Assembly (NCBI GenBank): GCA_017302355.1
Contig: JAFLDQ010000077.1
Location: 1 to 15,165, forward strand
Direction: 5' to 3'
Length of the DNA stretch: 15,165 nucleotides
Source: Dechloromonas sp.
GTDB taxonomy: Bacteria; Pseudomonadota; Gammaproteobacteria; Burkholderiales; Rhodocyclaceae
Every line of letters begins with the position of its first letter. Position 1 is the first letter of the stretch. The position numbers and the translations under genes are program-made. Positions 1 through 7,445 of the stretch are shown piece after piece. The notes under the pieces were generated by a model. It was not told the DNA's origin. It searched no databases and worked only from the letters and a program-made list of their open reading frames with translations.

Positions 1-120
1 CTCGGCGAAATCGTCCCGGTGGTCGACGGCGCCGCCGGCCGGCTCAAGGGCGAGCGGCTGGAAGTCTGCCGAGGCAGCCGCGGCGCCAGGGGGCGGCCGG
101 TGAGAGCCACGCGGCGGTAA
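1..120 (+). CDS. C-terminal end of an unidentified protein (5' truncated)
   Basis: Frame 1 is open from the window edge to a TAA at 118-120 and gives 39 residues that begin LGEIVPVVDGAAGR and end in an Arg-rich tail (GRPVRATRR). No start lies inside the window, so this would be the tail of a gene that begins upstream. The sequence is too short to assign a family. Its arginine-rich, low-complexity end is also what random high-GC DNA looks like, so it is uncertain that it is coding at all. The next forward gene starts 212 bp later. Confidence 0.35.
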   Translation, partial: LGEIVPVVDGAAGRLKGERLEVCRGSRGARGRPVRATRR

Positions 121-332
121 TTGCCGCCGCCGGTCGCCACAGCACCTTTTGCGCGCGGCGCGGTCAACGCTGGAGCGATCCTGCTCCATCTGATCGGAGT
201 GCGCTGCCAGCATGGCGATGCAGGTTTCGCGATTGACGGTAACTGAAAGCGCTACCTGAACTTGCCGCGGACCGCCGGCTTTCCTGTCGTTCGCCGGTGC
301 GGCGGACGCAACCACCTAGAGAGGAAGAGACA

Positions 333-1067
333 ATGGCCAGGAAGAATGACGATTTGTTCGGTTATCTCCCGAAGATCGATGCGAACAGCCCGCAGGGCAC
401 CATCGGGCGCATCAAGCTGAGCGACCTCAAGCCCACCCAGAACGCCGTCGGAATGGACGAGGTCAACGCAAAGGTCAAGAAGCTCAAGGAAAGGAGCGGT
501 CTGCAGCTGGAGAACTACCTCGAGCCGCGTGTCGTCCCCGTAATCATCGGGAATGGTGGCAAGTGCTACCTCATCGACCACCACCACCTGACCACGTCCC
601 TTTGGCTGGCCAAGGGCGACATGGAGATTCCGGTGATGGTCACGCGCAACTGGAATTTCATCGAAGGGGATCGCTTCTGGAAAGCGATGGCCTCCGCCAA
701 TTGGGTCTATCCGTTCGACGCCATGGGTGCAGGTCCGTACAATCCCGGCACCCTGAAGCAACATGTGAAGGACCTCGACAACGACATCTACCGTAGCCTG
801 TCGTGGGTCGTGCGCGAGCAGTACGGCTACGTCAAGGACCCCAACAACGCGATCTTCGCGGAATTCAAATGGGGGAGCTTCTTCCGCACACGCGTTATCT
901 TCAACGAACAACTGACCAGCACCAGGAAGAATCCGGTCGACATGACCCTCGAAGACATCCAGAAGGCCGATCCGGACGACTACAACGAGAAGATTCGCTT
1001 TGCGCTGTACCTCGGGAGTTCACCCGAGGCAGCCGGCCTGCCGGGCTTCGTCGGCCGCTCCCGGTAA
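333..1067 (+). CDS. ParB-like (ParBc_2-type) ParB/Srx-fold protein
   Basis: The product has 244 residues. The ATG at 333 is chosen over an in-frame ATG at 297 because GAGGAAGAG sits 3-12 nt before it. The sequence looks like the putative ParB-like nuclease family ParBc_2. An N-terminal beta strand and 'PTQNAVGM' segment (about 26-41) is followed by a helix of K/E residues. Then comes the ParB/Srx active-loop equivalent 'CYLIDHHHLTTSLWLAKG' (about 78-95), where DHHHL at 82-86 replaces the DGHHR or GxRR motif of related families. The tail 'SSPEAAGLPGF' (229-239) is also typical of the family. There is no signal peptide or membrane segment. It stands alone: no parA, parS or plasmid gene is nearby, so a role in chromosome partitioning is unlikely. 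ParB/Srx folds bind nucleotides or DNA, but the substrate here is unknown. A strong terminator follows at 1118-1146. Confidence 0.8.
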   Translation: MARKNDDLFGYLPKIDANSPQGTIGRIKLSDLKPTQNAVGMDEVNAKVKKLKERSGLQLENYLEPRVVPVIIGNGGKCYLIDHHHLTTSLWLAKGDMEIPVMVTRNWNFIEGDRFWKAMASANWVYPFDAMGAGPYNPGTLKQHVKDLDNDIYRSLSWVVREQYGYVKDPNNAIFAEFKWGSFFRTRVIFNEQLTSTRKNPVDMTLEDIQKADPDDYNEKIRFALYLGSSPEAAGLPGFVGRSR

Positions 1068-1117
1068 GGCGACCGCGCGGCCGACCGGAGACGTCGGTTA
1101 CGGATTGGTTGACGAGG

Positions 1118-1146
1118 AAAAGCCGAGGCTCGACGCCTCGGCTTTT
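1118..1146. terminator. Bidirectional Rho-independent terminator between the ParB-like gene and phasin
   Basis: A perfect 12-bp stem (AAAAGCCGAGGC at 1118-1129 pairing with GCCTCGGCTTTT at 1135-1146) closes a 5-nt loop. A T-run ends the stem on each strand. It lies 50 bp after the ParB-like stop and 20 bp after the phasin stop on the opposite strand, so it can end both convergent transcripts. Confidence 0.9.
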
Positions 1147-1166
1147 CATTTGGCGCTCAGCTTGGA

Positions 1167-1724
1167 TCAGGCGGCCTTCCTGGCGGCGGGCTTGGTCGCG
1201 GCGGCCTTCGGGGCAACCGCGTTGGCGGCCTGCAGCGTGGCTTCGGTGGCGGCGTTGACGCTGGCTTCGGCGACGTCGGCAGCCTGGCGGGCAGCCTTGT
1301 TGAGGCCTTCGAAAGCCTGATTGGCGGTCTTCATGGCGCTCTTGACCGCTTCCACGGCCACTTCGGAACCGGCCGGAGCGGCGGCCAGGGCCTCGGCGAC
1401 GTTGGCATTGACGGCTGCCACGCGGGTTTCGACTTCCTTGGCGATCTTGTCCTTGGTTTCGCTGGCGATGGCGATCACGTTGCGCGAGTATTCCATGCCT
1501 TTCTCGATGGCCGGCGTCGCCAGCTTCTGCTGCAGGTCGACGAAGGACTTGACGTCGGTCGTGCCGAGCAGCGCGTTGAAGTTGGCGAAGGAGGCTTCGA
1601 CGATGGAACGACCGGCGCTCAGATTCAGCGCGGCAAGGCGCTCGACGCCATCAAGGGTGACATTCGCCAGCAGGGAAACGGAACCGATACCGGCGTTGGC
1701 GAGGTCCTGGGGTTTGAAGTTCAT
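1167..1724 (-). CDS. phaP: Phasin, PHA granule-associated protein
   Basis: The 185-residue product coats polyhydroxyalkanoate granules in the cytoplasm, limiting their size and coalescence. It has the Phasin_2 layout common in betaproteobacteria. An N-terminal amphipathic start 'MNFKPQDLANAG' leads into helical, Ala-rich sequence with the family-type stretch 'KSFVDLQQKLATPAIEKGMEYSRNV' split across residues about 59-83, and the end is a low-complexity Ala/Lys/Pro tail ('AATKPAARKAA'). The start at 1724 is preferred because GGAGAAA lies 8 nt upstream. The frame is open for 46 more codons upstream, but those run through the promoter and operators. Transcription should start near 1806 from the promoter at 1813-1840, flanked by inverted TGC/GCA-rich repeats. 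No other pha gene (synthase, phaR) is in the window, so this phasin gene is unlinked from the PHA synthesis operon here. Confidence 0.92.
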   Translation of the reverse strand: MNFKPQDLANAGIGSVSLLANVTLDGVERLAALNLSAGRSIVEASFANFNALLGTTDVKSFVDLQQKLATPAIEKGMEYSRNVIAIASETKDKIAKEVETRVAAVNANVAEALAAAPAGSEVAVEAVKSAMKTANQAFEGLNKAARQAADVAEASVNAATEATLQAANAVAPKAAATKPAARKAA

Positions 1725-1788
1725 GATGAGTTTCTCCGTAAAGGTGATACATGCTTGATAGGGCCCATTGCCCGCTTGCTCCAATGAA

Positions 1789-1805
1789 ATTGCTGCGCTG
1801 CAACA
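1789..1805. promoter_or_regulatory. Putative repressor operator 2 of phaP (over the transcription start)
   Basis: ATTGCTGCGCTGCAACA is the left arm of the inverted repeat, perfectly complementary to 1847-1863, with a centre-to-centre distance of 58 bp. It lies 7 bp beyond the -10 box, where the first transcribed bases should be. A repressor on both arms would bracket the promoter. The arms could also pair as a hairpin in DNA, but only one would be in the phaP transcript, so an RNA structure is not the explanation. Confidence 0.65.
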
Positions 1806-1812
1806 TGGGTCC

Positions 1813-1840
1813 ATTTTAGCCTTTTCCGCCCTCGTGTCAA
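1813..1840 (-). promoter_or_regulatory. Sigma-70 promoter of the phasin gene
   Basis: On the minus strand a perfect -35 TTGACA (1840-1835) is followed after exactly 16 bp by -10 TAAAAT (1818-1813). It points at phaP and leaves a leader of about 80 nt. It is the best -35/-10 pair in the window, which fits a strong gene kept under repression. Confidence 0.8.
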
Positions 1841-1846
1841 CAATTT

Positions 1847-1863
1847 TGTTGCAGCGCAGCAAT
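1847..1863. promoter_or_regulatory. Putative repressor operator 1 of phaP (upstream of -35)
   Basis: TGTTGCAGCGCAGCAAT is the right arm of a perfect 17-bp inverted repeat and ends 6 bp from the phaP -35 hexamer. The core TGCAGCGCAGCA is itself a near-palindrome (10 of 12 positions symmetric). PhaR, the PHA-sensing phasin repressor, is known to bind TGC/GCA-rich sites; assigning PhaR here is an inference. Confidence 0.65.
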
Positions 1864-1958
1864 CGCCGCTGCGGGCGCCGCGACCACGCTCCGGCGGCGC
1901 GGCGGGAAGACCCGGGGGGCGGCTTGCGTCACGTCGACCGCCGGTTGCGCCCCGCAGG

Positions 1959-1964
1959 TAGAAT
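1959..1964 (+). promoter_or_regulatory. Possible -10 element for the DUF2339 gene
   Basis: TAGAAT (5 of 6 to TATAAT) lies about 52 bp before the DUF2339 start in otherwise GC-rich DNA. No convincing -35 is found at 16-18 bp, so this is only a candidate. Confidence 0.35.
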
Positions 1965-2016
1965 TGCCGGCATCATCGGTCCGGGGGTGACGTCCGGACC
2001 TGTCTGGGAGGCAGTC

Positions 2017-4860
2017 ATGTGGGCCATCATCGCCGGCGCGGTCGCCGGCCTTCTGCTGGGCGGCGCCATCGGCCATGAATTCTCGCTGTTCGGGGCCATT
2101 GCCGGCGCCCTGGTCGGCGGCTATTTCTCGCGCAACCGGAAGCCCGCGGGAATGAGCCACCGGGAGCTGGCGCAGCGCCTCCTCGAGATCGAGAAAAGCC
2201 TGGCCGAGCAACGCGGCGAACTCGAGATGCTGCGCCGGCAGGTCGCGGGAGGCGAGCGGCCAGCCGTGCCGCCCGTCATCCCGACCGGCGAAAGCGACTC
2301 CACGCTAACCGAATGCGCCAGCGAGCCACCGGCGTCAACCGTTGCGGCGGGCGCCGCCACCGTCAGCCCGCCTTCGGGATATGAACCCGAGGGGCACCGG
2401 GTCGATCTCGATGCCTTGCTCGAACCGCGCCGGCCGTCCGCCGGTTCCGCCGCGGCGGCGCCACGGCCCGAAGGCGATACGGCCGACGTCCGTCCCGACC
2501 CGATGGCGGCGTATGTCAATGCCACGCTCGGGATCGCCGGCGGCCGGCTGGCGGTTCCGGGCTGGCTCAAGTGGTTCTGGCAGACCAACCCGCTCGCCAA
2601 GATCGGCATCGTTCTCCTCTTTTTCGGCGTCGCTTCGGGTCTGCGCCTGGCGATCGATCACGGGCTGCTGCCGGTACCGGTACGCCTGATCGCCACGGCG
2701 GTCGCCGGCATCGGACTGATCGCCTTCGGCATGACGCGGGCGCGCCTTCCCCGTCACCGCGTCTTCGGGCTGGCGTTGCAGGGCGGCGGCTTCGCGCTGC
2801 TCTACCTCGTCGGCTATTTCATGCTTACCCGCTACGCGATGATCGGCCAGGGGCTCGCGTTCGCCGCCTTCGCCGCGCTCGGCGTCGGCTGCGTCGCCCT
2901 TGCCGCGCGCCAGGACGGCCCGGCACTGGCGGTGCTCGGTCTTTCGGGCGCCTTCCTCGCGCCGGTGCTCGCCGGCGGAAAGGCGCCGACGCCGCTGCCG
3001 CTCTTCCTCTATTTCACACTGCTCAACGTGTTCATCCTGAGCGTCGACTGGTTCCGGGCATGGCGTGTCCTCAATATCGCCGGCTTCGTGTTCACGCTTG
3101 CGGTCGGCATGGCCTGGGCGATCGCCAACTACCATCCGCCGCACTACCTGGTGACGCAGTCCTTCGTCGTCCTCTTCCTCGCCGCCTACTCGGCGATGCC
3201 GGTCGCCACCGTCATCTTCCGCGCTCCCGGCAGCGCCGGGTGGCAGGACGGCATGCTGCTTTTCGGCACGCCGCTCGCGGGGTGCTTCCTGCAGGCGCAA
3301 CTCGTCGGCGACACCGCCTACGGCCTGGCGTGGAGCGCGCTGGCCGGCGCGCTCTGGTACTTCCTGCTGTGGGGGCTGATCGTGCGCCGCGCCGGCGGCG
3401 GCGCGCCGGTCATCGCCGTCGCCCATTTCGGGATCGCCGCCTTCCTTGCAACCATCGCGGTGCCGCTCGCCTTCGACGCCCAGGTGACTTCCGCCTTCTG
3501 GGCCGCCGAAGGCGCCGCCGTGGTCTGGTACGGCGTGCGCACGCGCCGGACGATCGCCCAGGGCGCCGGCCTGCTGATGCAACTCGCCGCCGGCGCCGCC
3601 CTGCTCCTCGGCTGGCATGCCCTGCACCGCGGGCTACCGGTGGCCAACGACGCGGTGCTTGGCGCCGCCATTGTGGTCGGCGCCGCGCTCTTGTCGACGC
3701 GCGCCTTGCGCCGGATCACGGGAACGACACCGGTGCCTCCCGAACTGCCGCTGGGCTGGGCGGCGCTGTGGTGGTTCGCCACCGGATTCGCCGAGATTTC
3801 CCGCTGCGCGCCGTGGGCGCTGCAGCCGTCGTATCACCTGCTGTTCGTCGCCGCTTCCGTGGTCGCGGTCGACGGACTCGGCACGCTCTGGCGCTGGCCG
3901 CAGTTGCGGGCGGCCAGCCTGCTCCTGACGGGCGCGGCCGTGCTGGCGGCTGTCATCACCGTCGGCCGGGCCGGGCACCCCTTCGCCGGCTTCATGGCGT
4001 TCGCGCTGCCGCTCGCGCTCATCCTTCACCAGGCCCTGCTGGCCGCCGACGAGAAGCGCGGGAAGCCGTTCTTCCAGACCATCCGGCATGTCGGCGGCTG
4101 CTGGCTGCTGCTCGCCTCGCTTGTCCTGGAAGCGTCGTGGCAGGCCGAGCGCCATGCCCAGCCACCGCATTTCTGGGCCTTCATCGCCGTCACCGCCGTG
4201 CTCGCGGCGAGCATCGCGCTGGTCGCCTGGGGCGCGAAGCGCGGGTTGTGGCCGTTCGCCGTCGGAGAAGCGCGCTACGTGCCGCTGGGCATCTTGCCAG
4301 CGCTGGCCGGGCTGGTCGTCCTGCTGCCGCTGGGCAACGCCACCCTCTCCGGCGCCGACGGGCTCGGCTGGCCCTACCTGCCGCTGCTCAACGTCTTCGA
4401 TGCGACGCAGGCCGCCGCCACCGCGTCGCTCCTGCTGCTGGCGGGCCGGCTGAAGCCGGAACAGGGCCGCCTGCTGCGCGGAGCGGTATTCGCCCTCGCC
4501 TTCATCTGGCTATCGGCGCTCGCCGGACGCATCGCCCACCACTGGGGCGGCGTGCCGTTCGCCGCCGGGCCATTGCTGCGGTCGACGCTCTTCCACGCGC
4601 TGCTCACGCTGTTCTGGACGGTCACTTCGATCGCGACGCTGATTGTCGCCTCGCGCAATGGCCTGCGCACGGCGTGGTTCGGCGGCATCACGCTGCTCGG
4701 CATCGTCGGCGCCAAGCTGCTGCTGTTCGACGCCACCGGGCGCGGCACCCTGACCTGGGCGGCGACGCTGATCGGCGTCGCGCTGCTCGTCCTCGCCGCC
4801 GGCTATCTTGCCCCGTTGCCGCCGGAAGGACGGGGAACGCTTCAAGGGGAAGAGGAATAG
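2017..4860 (+). CDS. DUF2339 multi-pass inner-membrane protein
   Basis: The product has 947 residues. ATG 2017 has GGGAGG about 6 nt upstream and begins a hydrophobic segment; the frame is open 83 codons further upstream, but that part overlaps the phasin promoter and has no good ribosome site. The order is as follows. Two short glycine-rich membrane segments (about 1-19 and 23-37) come first. Then a charged coiled-coil helix (about 46-80, 'RLLEIEKSLAEQRGELEML'). Then a Pro/Ala-rich linker to about residue 184. Finally comes a long run of alternating hydrophobic segments, more than 20 by eye, that begins with the family hallmark 'WFWQTNPLAKIGIVLLFFGVA' (split near 189/200) and continues almost to the C terminus. 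This matches the length and layout of DUF2339 proteins, whose biochemical role is not known. A 248-residue gene follows after 43 bp and is probably co-transcribed. Confidence 0.88.
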   Translation: MWAIIAGAVAGLLLGGAIGHEFSLFGAIAGALVGGYFSRNRKPAGMSHRELAQRLLEIEKSLAEQRGELEMLRRQVAGGERPAVPPVIPTGESDSTLTECASEPPASTVAAGAATVSPPSGYEPEGHRVDLDALLEPRRPSAGSAAAAPRPEGDTADVRPDPMAAYVNATLGIAGGRLAVPGWLKWFWQTNPLAKIGIVLLFFGVASGLRLAIDHGLLPVPVRLIATAVAGIGLIAFGMTRARLPRHRVFGLALQGGGFALLYLVGYFMLTRYAMIGQGLAFAAFAALGVGCVALAARQDGPALAVLGLSGAFLAPVLAGGKAPTPLPLFLYFTLLNVFILSVDWFRAWRVLNIAGFVFTLAVGMAWAIANYHPPHYLVTQSFVVLFLAAYSAMPVATVIFRAPGSAGWQDGMLLFGTPLAGCFLQAQLVGDTAYGLAWSALAGALWYFLLWGLIVRRAGGGAPVIAVAHFGIAAFLATIAVPLAFDAQVTSAFWAAEGAAVVWYGVRTRRTIAQGAGLLMQLAAGAALLLGWHALHRGLPVANDAVLGAAIVVGAALLSTRALRRITGTTPVPPELPLGWAALWWFATGFAEISRCAPWALQPSYHLLFVAASVVAVDGLGTLWRWPQLRAASLLLTGAAVLAAVITVGRAGHPFAGFMAFALPLALILHQALLAADEKRGKPFFQTIRHVGGCWLLLASLVLEASWQAERHAQPPHFWAFIAVTAVLAASIALVAWGAKRGLWPFAVGEARYVPLGILPALAGLVVLLPLGNATLSGADGLGWPYLPLLNVFDATQAAATASLLLLAGRLKPEQGRLLRGAVFALAFIWLSALAGRIAHHWGGVPFAAGPLLRSTLFHALLTLFWTVTSIATLIVASRNGLRTAWFGGITLLGIVGAKLLLFDATGRGTLTWAATLIGVALLVLAAGYLAPLPPEGRGTLQGEEE

Positions 4861-4903
4861 CGGTATCGTTACGCACCTCCCGCTCCGTCCCCCGCGCACG
4901 ACG

Positions 4904-5650
4904 ATGACCCCCGAACCCGACAGCCTTGCCGCGACGATGCCGGCCGATGCCCAGCGTCAGGCCGCCCGCGTCGCGCAGGATGCCTTCGCCGCCGTCTTCC
5001 GGCTGACCGTCGATGGCGACCTGGCGGGACACGACGCCGCGCTGGCCGAGGTCGGGCAGCGTTGCCGCGACTGGTGCGCCGCCGGCGCCGGCGAGGAGGC
5101 GCGCACGCTGCGCCGCGTCCTGCTCGCCGCCGGTCTCGACCAGTGGGGACTGGCCTACACGCAGGCCTTCGACCTTGCCGCGATCCCTGCCCTGACCGCG
5201 CTGCTCGGCGCGCTGCGGATGGCGCTCGATGCCAACGAAGACGCGCGTTTCCAGCGTCTTTACGCCCGCCTCGACGAAATCGAGAGCGACGCGATCGATT
5301 TCAAGATCGAATTGCGCCGCAACATTCATCTGGCGCTCTGGCACGCCATGGCTGCCTGTGACGATCGCGCCGAGGCAGAGCGCATCCTGCGCGCACTGGG
5401 CAGCCTGATGCTGGCGCTGACCCGGCGCATGCCGCTGCTCGGCTGGCGACTGCTGGCGGATGCGCTGGCCAGCATCCAGATCCGCCTGCTGAGCGATGAG
5501 AAGCCGGCCGGCGCGCTGGCCGAAGAGGCGACGCGGCAGTTGTTCGCGGCGCTGCGCCAGGCCCTGCCGCCCGAACAGTATCAGGCGCTGCTCGCCCTTT
5601 CCGGGCAGGCGGTGCGGGCCTGGCAGCAAGCCCGACGCCCGCCGGGCTGA
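4904..5650 (+). CDS. Unrecognised soluble, helix-rich protein
   Basis: The product has 248 residues and I do not recognise the family. It is rich in Ala, Leu, Arg and Asp/Glu, with no signal peptide and no membrane segment. It reads as a bundle of amphipathic helices, for example 'DARFQRLYARLDEIESDAID' (113-132) and 'RNIHLALWHAMAACDDRAEA' (139-158). ATG 4904 is used, and an in-frame ATG at 4937 is equally possible; neither has a clear ribosome site. Translation may therefore depend on the DUF2339 gene ending 43 bp upstream. That codon bias and the reading frame continue to a clean TGA supports a real gene. The likely operon with DUF2339 is the only functional clue. Confidence 0.7.
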   Translation: MTPEPDSLAATMPADAQRQAARVAQDAFAAVFRLTVDGDLAGHDAALAEVGQRCRDWCAAGAGEEARTLRRVLLAAGLDQWGLAYTQAFDLAAIPALTALLGALRMALDANEDARFQRLYARLDEIESDAIDFKIELRRNIHLALWHAMAACDDRAEAERILRALGSLMLALTRRMPLLGWRLLADALASIQIRLLSDEKPAGALAEEATRQLFAALRQALPPEQYQALLALSGQAVRAWQQARRPPG

Positions 5651-5672
5651 ACGGGGGCTGCCACTCCCTTGC

Positions 5673-5717
5673 GCCGGTTCGCCGCGGTCCGCGAGCCGCC
5701 GGTCGCGGTCAACCGGC
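5673..5717. terminator. Weak hairpin in the convergent 4904-5650 / sodC gap
   Basis: GCCGGTT (5673-5679) pairs with AACCGGC (5711-5717) around a GC-rich loop that can fold further. It sits in the 76-bp gap between two convergent genes, but no T-run follows on either strand, so any termination activity is uncertain. Confidence 0.3.
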
Positions 5718-5726
5718 AATCGACCC

Positions 5727-6254
5727 CTATTTCCGGACGATGACCCCGCACGCCTGGCGGGCGCCCGAGTTGCCGGTCGGCTGGGTCTTGTAATCGTCCG
5801 GCGCGGCGTGAACGATGACGCTGCGCCCGATGATATTCTCCGGCCCGTCGCCGAGCGTCGGCCCTTCGATATAGGACACCTGGCGTGCGTTGCCGTTGGC
5901 ATCGGCCACCAGCTGCAACAGGTCGCCGGCGTGGTGGTCAGCCTGTTCCGGGCTGCCGTGAGGTTTGCCCGTCGGATTGAAATGGCCGCCGGCGCTGGTG
6001 CCGTCGGGCGCGCTGCAGTCCCCCTTTTCGTGGATGTGGAAACCGTGGAGGCCCGGCGTCAGACCGCTGACCTCGGCGAACACCTTCATTTTGGCGCCCG
6101 ATTGCACGAAAGTGACCGTGCCACTGACCTTGTTGCCCTGGGTCGGCGCCAGTCGCGCCTCGGCGCGGTCGGCGCCGCTGGAACCCATGCCGCCCATGCA
6201 GCCGGCCAGCACTCCGCTGCACGCCAGCGCCCCGAACATGATGAACTTTTGCAT
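5727..6254 (-). CDS. sodC: Cu/Zn superoxide dismutase, probable lipoprotein
   Basis: The 175-residue product converts superoxide to oxygen and hydrogen peroxide in the periplasm. The start at 6254 has GGAG 9 nt upstream and gives an export signal 'MQKFIMFGALACSGVLAGC' with a clean lipobox LAGC and lipidated Cys19, so it should be membrane-anchored. All expected ligands are seen. Copper ligands are in GFHIH (His73, His75), the bridging His91 is in GGHFNP, zinc-site residues are His99, His107/108 and Asp111, and His149 is in 'SVIVHA'. The active-site Arg167 and the Cys80-Cys169 disulfide pair are present in 'GARQACGVI'. It is divergent from moaA with a 103-bp gap. Earlier in-frame codons (to 6314) are rejected because they would bury the signal peptide. 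Confidence 0.95.
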   Translation of the reverse strand: MQKFIMFGALACSGVLAGCMGGMGSSGADRAEARLAPTQGNKVSGTVTFVQSGAKMKVFAEVSGLTPGLHGFHIHEKGDCSAPDGTSAGGHFNPTGKPHGSPEQADHHAGDLLQLVADANGNARQVSYIEGPTLGDGPENIIGRSVIVHAAPDDYKTQPTGNSGARQACGVIVRK

Positions 6255-6357
6255 TCTTGATGTCTCCACTTGTCTGAAAGGAATCGAATATCCATAATCG
6301 GCGGCCTGAATCATCAGCCGCTTTCATTCTGAGGCCGGTCACCGCGCGTAGCAAGCC

Positions 6358-7434
6358 ATGCACAACGAAACATCGAGGCCGGAAACCACCCCGAACGGAC
6401 CGGTCGGTTTCACCCCGCCCGTCGCCAGCGAGGCGGCGGCCCATCCGCCCGGCACGCTGGTCGACAAGTACGGCCGTCGCATCACCTACGTCCGCCTGTC
6501 GATCACCGACCGCTGCGATTTCCGCTGCACCTACTGCATGGCCGAGGAAATGACTTTCCTGCCGCGCCACGAAGTGATGAGTCTCGAGGAATGTCTGCGG
6601 GTCGCCAAGGCATTTGTCAGCCTCGGCGTCAATAAGTTGCGCATTACCGGCGGCGAGCCGCTGGTGCGCAAGGATGCGCTGTGGCTGATCGAACGCCTGG
6701 GGGAACTGCCCGGCCTCGACAACCTGGTGATGACGAGCAACGGTTCGCAGCTCGACCGCTACGCGCCGGCGCTCAAGGCGGCCGGAGTCAGACGCATCAA
6801 CATCAGCCTCGACACCCTCAAGGCCGGCCGCTTCCAGGCGATCACCCGGATCGGCGACCTCGGCAAGGTGCTCAACGGCATCCGGGCGGCGCAGGCCGCC
6901 GGCTTTCGCCGCACCAAGCTCAACGCGGTGATGATGCGCGGCATCAACGACGACGAATTCGCCGACCTCGTCCAGTTCGCGCTCGACAACGAGCTCGACA
7001 TTTCCTTCATCGAGGAAATGCCGCTCGGCGAAATCCACGGGCGCAGCGGCACCTACATCTCATCGGAGGAAACTCGGGGCCACCTGTCCCGGCGCTTCGA
7101 TCTGATTCCATCAACCGAATCGTCCGGCGGCCCGGCCCGCTACTGGCGCATTCCCGGGTCGGAAACGCGGATCGGCTTCATCTCGCCGCACAGCCACAAT
7201 TTCTGCGATGCCTGCAACCGCGTGCGCATCACCGCCAAGGGCGAGCTTTACCCGTGCCTGGGCCAGAACGACGCGCTGCACCTGCTGCCCATCCTGCGCG
7301 AGTTCCCCGGCGAAGACGCCCCTCTGCGCCAGGCGATCATCGCCAGCATGGGGATCAAGCCCTTCGGCCATGACTTCACGCAGCAGATGGACGCGCCGCA
7401 GGTCGTGCGCTTCATGTCGATGACCGGCGGCTGA
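6358..7434 (+). CDS. moaA: GTP 3',8-cyclase MoaA (molybdenum cofactor step 1)
   Basis: The 358-residue cytosolic radical SAM enzyme converts GTP to (8S)-3',8-cyclo-7,8-dihydroguanosine 5'-triphosphate, which MoaC then turns into cyclic pyranopterin monophosphate. The N-terminal cluster motif is CxxxCxxC (Cys53, Cys57, Cys60 in 'CDFRCTYC'), followed by GGEPL at 98-102 in the SAM-binding region. The second 4Fe-4S cluster ligands are Cys283, Cys286 and Cys300 ('CDACNRVR...YPC'). The protein ends in the conserved Gly-Gly ('SMTGG'), which is needed for catalysis. About 33 extra residues, rich in Pro/Ala, precede the core. The ribosome site before ATG 6358 is weak, so a later start is possible, but no other in-frame Met lies before the core. 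No other mo-cofactor gene is adjacent. Confidence 0.96.
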   Translation: MHNETSRPETTPNGPVGFTPPVASEAAAHPPGTLVDKYGRRITYVRLSITDRCDFRCTYCMAEEMTFLPRHEVMSLEECLRVAKAFVSLGVNKLRITGGEPLVRKDALWLIERLGELPGLDNLVMTSNGSQLDRYAPALKAAGVRRINISLDTLKAGRFQAITRIGDLGKVLNGIRAAQAAGFRRTKLNAVMMRGINDDEFADLVQFALDNELDISFIEEMPLGEIHGRSGTYISSEETRGHLSRRFDLIPSTESSGGPARYWRIPGSETRIGFISPHSHNFCDACNRVRITAKGELYPCLGQNDALHLLPILREFPGEDAPLRQAIIASMGIKPFGHDFTQQMDAPQVVRFMSMTGG

Positions 7435-7445
7435 TTTTTTGGCCT

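Noticed and set aside
171..188. TGGAGC/GCTCCA hairpin upstream of the ParB-like gene as a terminator
   Set aside because: The stem is 6 bp with a 6-nt loop and no T-run; too weak to call.
252..911. 219-codon reverse open frame over the ParB-like gene
   Set aside because: It lies antisense to a well-supported gene, has no ribosome site or family features, and its composition is what the complement of coding DNA gives.
1725..1862. 46-codon N-terminal extension of the phasin
   Set aside because: It would cross the -10/-35 promoter and both operators, while MNFKPQ at 1724 has a proper ribosome site and matches phasin N termini.
1768..2016. 83-codon N-terminal extension of the DUF2339 protein
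   Set aside because: It overlaps the phasin regulatory region, reads as Arg/Pro-rich non-protein-like sequence, and ATG 2017 has GGGAGG upstream.
2335..3627. 430-codon reverse frame inside the DUF2339 gene
   Set aside because: Antisense shadow with Glu/Arg/Gln-rich low-complexity sequence and no start signal.
2571..4907. 778-codon forward frame inside the DUF2339 gene
   Set aside because: A shifted-frame shadow: extremely Arg/Ala/Pro-rich and without any domain, explained by GC-rich third codon positions of the true gene.
6255..6357. Molybdenum-cofactor riboswitch before moaA
   Set aside because: The gap to divergent sodC is 103 bp and I could not find the conserved stems of the Moco motif there.
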